From assembly GCA_963588535.1 (NCBI GenBank), contig CAVAII010000020.1, forward strand, positions 1 to 7,096: a DNA stretch of 7,096 nucleotides. Reading direction: 5' to 3'. The DNA comes from Scybalousia_A sp963588535 (GTDB lineage Bacteria; Bacteroidota; Bacteroidia; Bacteroidales; P3). Position 1 is the first letter of the stretch. Every line of letters starts with the position of its first letter. Positions 5,739-7,096 of this stretch are shown here, piece by piece. The notes beneath the pieces are model-generated. The model saw only the letters and a list, made by a program, of their open reading frames with translations, did not search any database and had not been told where the DNA came from. The position numbers and the translations under genes are program-made.

Positions 5739-6740
5739 TTATTTTATTGTAGAGAATGCACCTAATGACAATTCGTCTGCTTGCTTTTTGTAGGTGGTGT
5801 TATTGCTTAGCATAGAGTTAAGTAAGATAGCGTTCTCAACTACGGAGTCATGAGCAATAATAGTATTCTTTATAATGCTTTGCTTAACTATGGCGTTATC
5901 CTCTATTGATACGTATGGACCGACAACAGAGTCTTCCAAAACAACGTTCTTACCTATATAACAAGGTTCTATTATTTTGGAATTAGTCTCTTTAAGGCTA
6001 CTATCAATAGTATTTAAGCCCATATTCAAACATAATAATCTTTGGTTAGTATTAACAACTGCGTCTTTGTTGCCACAATCTAACCACTCTTTTACTTGTT
6101 CGCTACGAAAAGCAAAACCACTTTGTAGCATATTATCTAATGCGTCTGTAAGTTGGTATTCATTAGAATGAACGATGTTATTATCTATCAAACGCTTTAT
6201 TTCATTGTATAATCTCTCGCCTTCTCTAAAATAGTAGATACCTATTATAGCCTCGTTGCTAACAAACTCTTTTGGTTTTTCTACAAAGCCGATGATTTTG
6301 CCAGTAGAGTCTTTCTTAACAACGCCAAACTGTTGAGGGTTCTCTACGCAAGAAGTCCAGATAATACCTTCTACGGATAGGTCCATAGTAAAAGATGCGT
6401 CAAACAATGTATCTGCGAAGGCAACAACAGTAGGACCTTGAAGGATATCTTTTGCACACCAGATAGCATGAGCAGTACCTAATGGAATGTCTTGATGGAA
6501 AATCAAACCCTTTGCACCCAAACTCTCGGCAACGTTTATTAAGTCTTTCTCGACTTGTTCACCAAAATCACCGATTACGAAACCTATGTTATCGACCTTA
6601 ACGCCGCAAGTCTTAACTATTTCTTTGCAAAGGATCTTTACTATCTCTTGTCCACAAACTTTTATTAATGGTTTAGCAGTTGTAAGTGTATGAGGGCGTA
6701 AACGTTTGCCCATACCTGCCATTGGTATTATAATATTCAT
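5739..6740 (-). CDS. Sugar-1-phosphate nucleotidyltransferase with C-terminal beta-helix
   Basis: A 333-residue cytoplasmic enzyme of the NTP_transferase family (PF00483, RmlA-like), expected to make an NDP-sugar from NTP and a sugar-1-phosphate for glycan synthesis. The N-terminal Rossmann-type domain has the nucleotide-binding signature GMGKRLRPHT...AKPL (9-25), QDIPLGTAHAI (83-93), the metal-binding FADTLF (108-113, Asp110), VEKPKE (153-158), IIGIYYF (165-171) and LDCGN (220-224, Asp221 as the second metal ligand). Residues about 254-312 are hexapeptide repeats (IIEPCYIGKNVVLEDSVVG and onward) forming a left-handed beta-helix, as in two-domain thymidylyl/uridylyltransferases. One oddity is Ala22 where the signature normally has Pro before Lys-Pro. 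Base and sugar specificity (UTP or dTTP; glucose, GlcNAc or other) cannot be assigned. First gene of a likely operon with the TPR lipoprotein; the start at 6740 immediately precedes the conserved first strand. Confidence 0.93.
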   Translation of the reverse strand: MNIIIPMAGMGKRLRPHTLTTAKPLIKVCGQEIVKILCKEIVKTCGVKVDNIGFVIGDFGEQVEKDLINVAESLGAKGLIFHQDIPLGTAHAIWCAKDILQGPTVVAFADTLFDASFTMDLSVEGIIWTSCVENPQQFGVVKKDSTGKIIGFVEKPKEFVSNEAIIGIYYFREGERLYNEIKRLIDNNIVHSNEYQLTDALDNMLQSGFAFRSEQVKEWLDCGNKDAVVNTNQRLLCLNMGLNTIDSSLKETNSKIIEPCYIGKNVVLEDSVVGPYVSIEDNAIVKQSIIKNTIIAHDSVVENAILLNSMLSNNTTYKKQADELSLGAFSTIK

Positions 6741-7096
6741 CTCTCTTTTTGTTTTATTCTTTTTTGGTCTATGCCGTTTTATCTATTCTATTTATATGTC
6801 TTTATCTATTTACACTAAGCATTTTTGTCTATTCCAAAAACACTTATCCTCTATAACGCTATTTTTTTTGTATTATTGTAAAATAGTTTTCTCTCTTTTT
6901 CTCTATTTATTTTGTCTTTTCGTGTGGTCTTATTCTCTTCTCTTCCTCCTATCAAGTCTCCATATCTATACAATTGTTAATTTTGGATAGAAAATAGTTA
7001 ATTTTTGGCTTTTTTGATGTTTTTTTAGTGAAATACTGCGATTTATTCGGTTTTTTTATCGCTTTTTGCTCTCTTTTTCTACTTTTATCCTAACGC
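6741..7096. other. 356-base pyrimidine-rich stretch without a convincing gene
   Basis: The plus strand is dominated by T and C (runs such as TTTTTCTCTATTTATTTTG), so the minus strand, which would be the leader of the nucleotidyltransferase mRNA, is purine-rich. Frames here are short or low-complexity hydrophobic translations of the T-rich strand, and I see no credible protein. No minus-strand match to TAnnTTTG with a correctly spaced TTTG was found, so the promoter of the nucleotidyltransferase operon remains unlocated. Two near-identical segments, GTTAATTTTGG (6976-6986) and GTTAATTTTTGG (6997-7008), lie 21 bases apart. Confidence 0.6.

Noticed and set aside
6978..6985. Plus-strand TAATTTTG resembling a -7 box
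   Set aside because: There is no TTTG at the required distance upstream and no plus-strand gene within the window to serve.
7038..7062. Stem-loop GCGAT...ATCGC followed by a T-run on the plus strand
   Set aside because: Only five base pairs with a 15-base loop, and no plus-strand gene ends before it; probably chance in T-rich DNA.

Overview
The window looks like chromosomal DNA from a member of the Bacteroidetes, most likely a Bacteroidales-type anaerobe. It is AT-rich, and translation starts lack clear Shine-Dalgarno sequences and are preceded by A/T-rich leaders. Three upstream regions carry the phylum's own promoter pattern (TTTG at -33, TAnnTTTG at -7). The gene content also fits: a Gram-negative lipid A gene, two lipoproteins with FSSC/LSSC lipoboxes, and a BspA-type leucine-rich-repeat protein. 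Genus or family cannot be fixed from the sequence alone.

Layout. Positions 1-2147 hold a minus-strand operon read as surE (nucleotidase), then a 93-residue membrane protein, then lpxB (lipid A disaccharide synthase). The lpxB end runs off the left edge. The first two genes overlap by one base (TAATG). Divergent from surE is a GtrA-family membrane protein (2248-2745). The two start regions are served by back-to-back, overlapping promoters whose -7 boxes are identical 9-mers in inverted orientation. Next, on the plus strand behind its own promoter, is a small BspA-like lipoprotein with six 23-residue repeats (2907-3698). From the right, a second minus-strand operon encodes a sugar-phosphate nucleotidyltransferase (6740-5739) and a TPR lipoprotein (5681-4065). 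The rightmost 356 bases (6741-7096) are a strongly pyrimidine-rich, apparently non-coding stretch upstream of the nucleotidyltransferase.

The most unusual object lies between the convergent LRR and TPR genes, at 3767-4017. It is a 251-bp, almost perfectly symmetrical non-coding element. Two 84-bp inverted arms, each made of four 21-bp repeat units, flank a core of four copies of the palindrome (G)AACGATATCGTT(C), spaced exactly 23 bp centre to centre. The symmetry axis of the arms and that of the core both fall on base 3892. It resembles no standard terminator, CRISPR array or insertion sequence. It could be a protein-binding array, a long-hairpin RNA or DNA element, or a dispersed non-autonomous repeat.

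Functionally, most genes concern the cell envelope: LpxB makes the lipid A core, the nucleotidyltransferase probably supplies an activated sugar for surface glycans, GtrA proteins are linked to membrane lipid-linked sugar movement, and the two lipoproteins are probably envelope-anchored. SurE is a housekeeping phosphatase.
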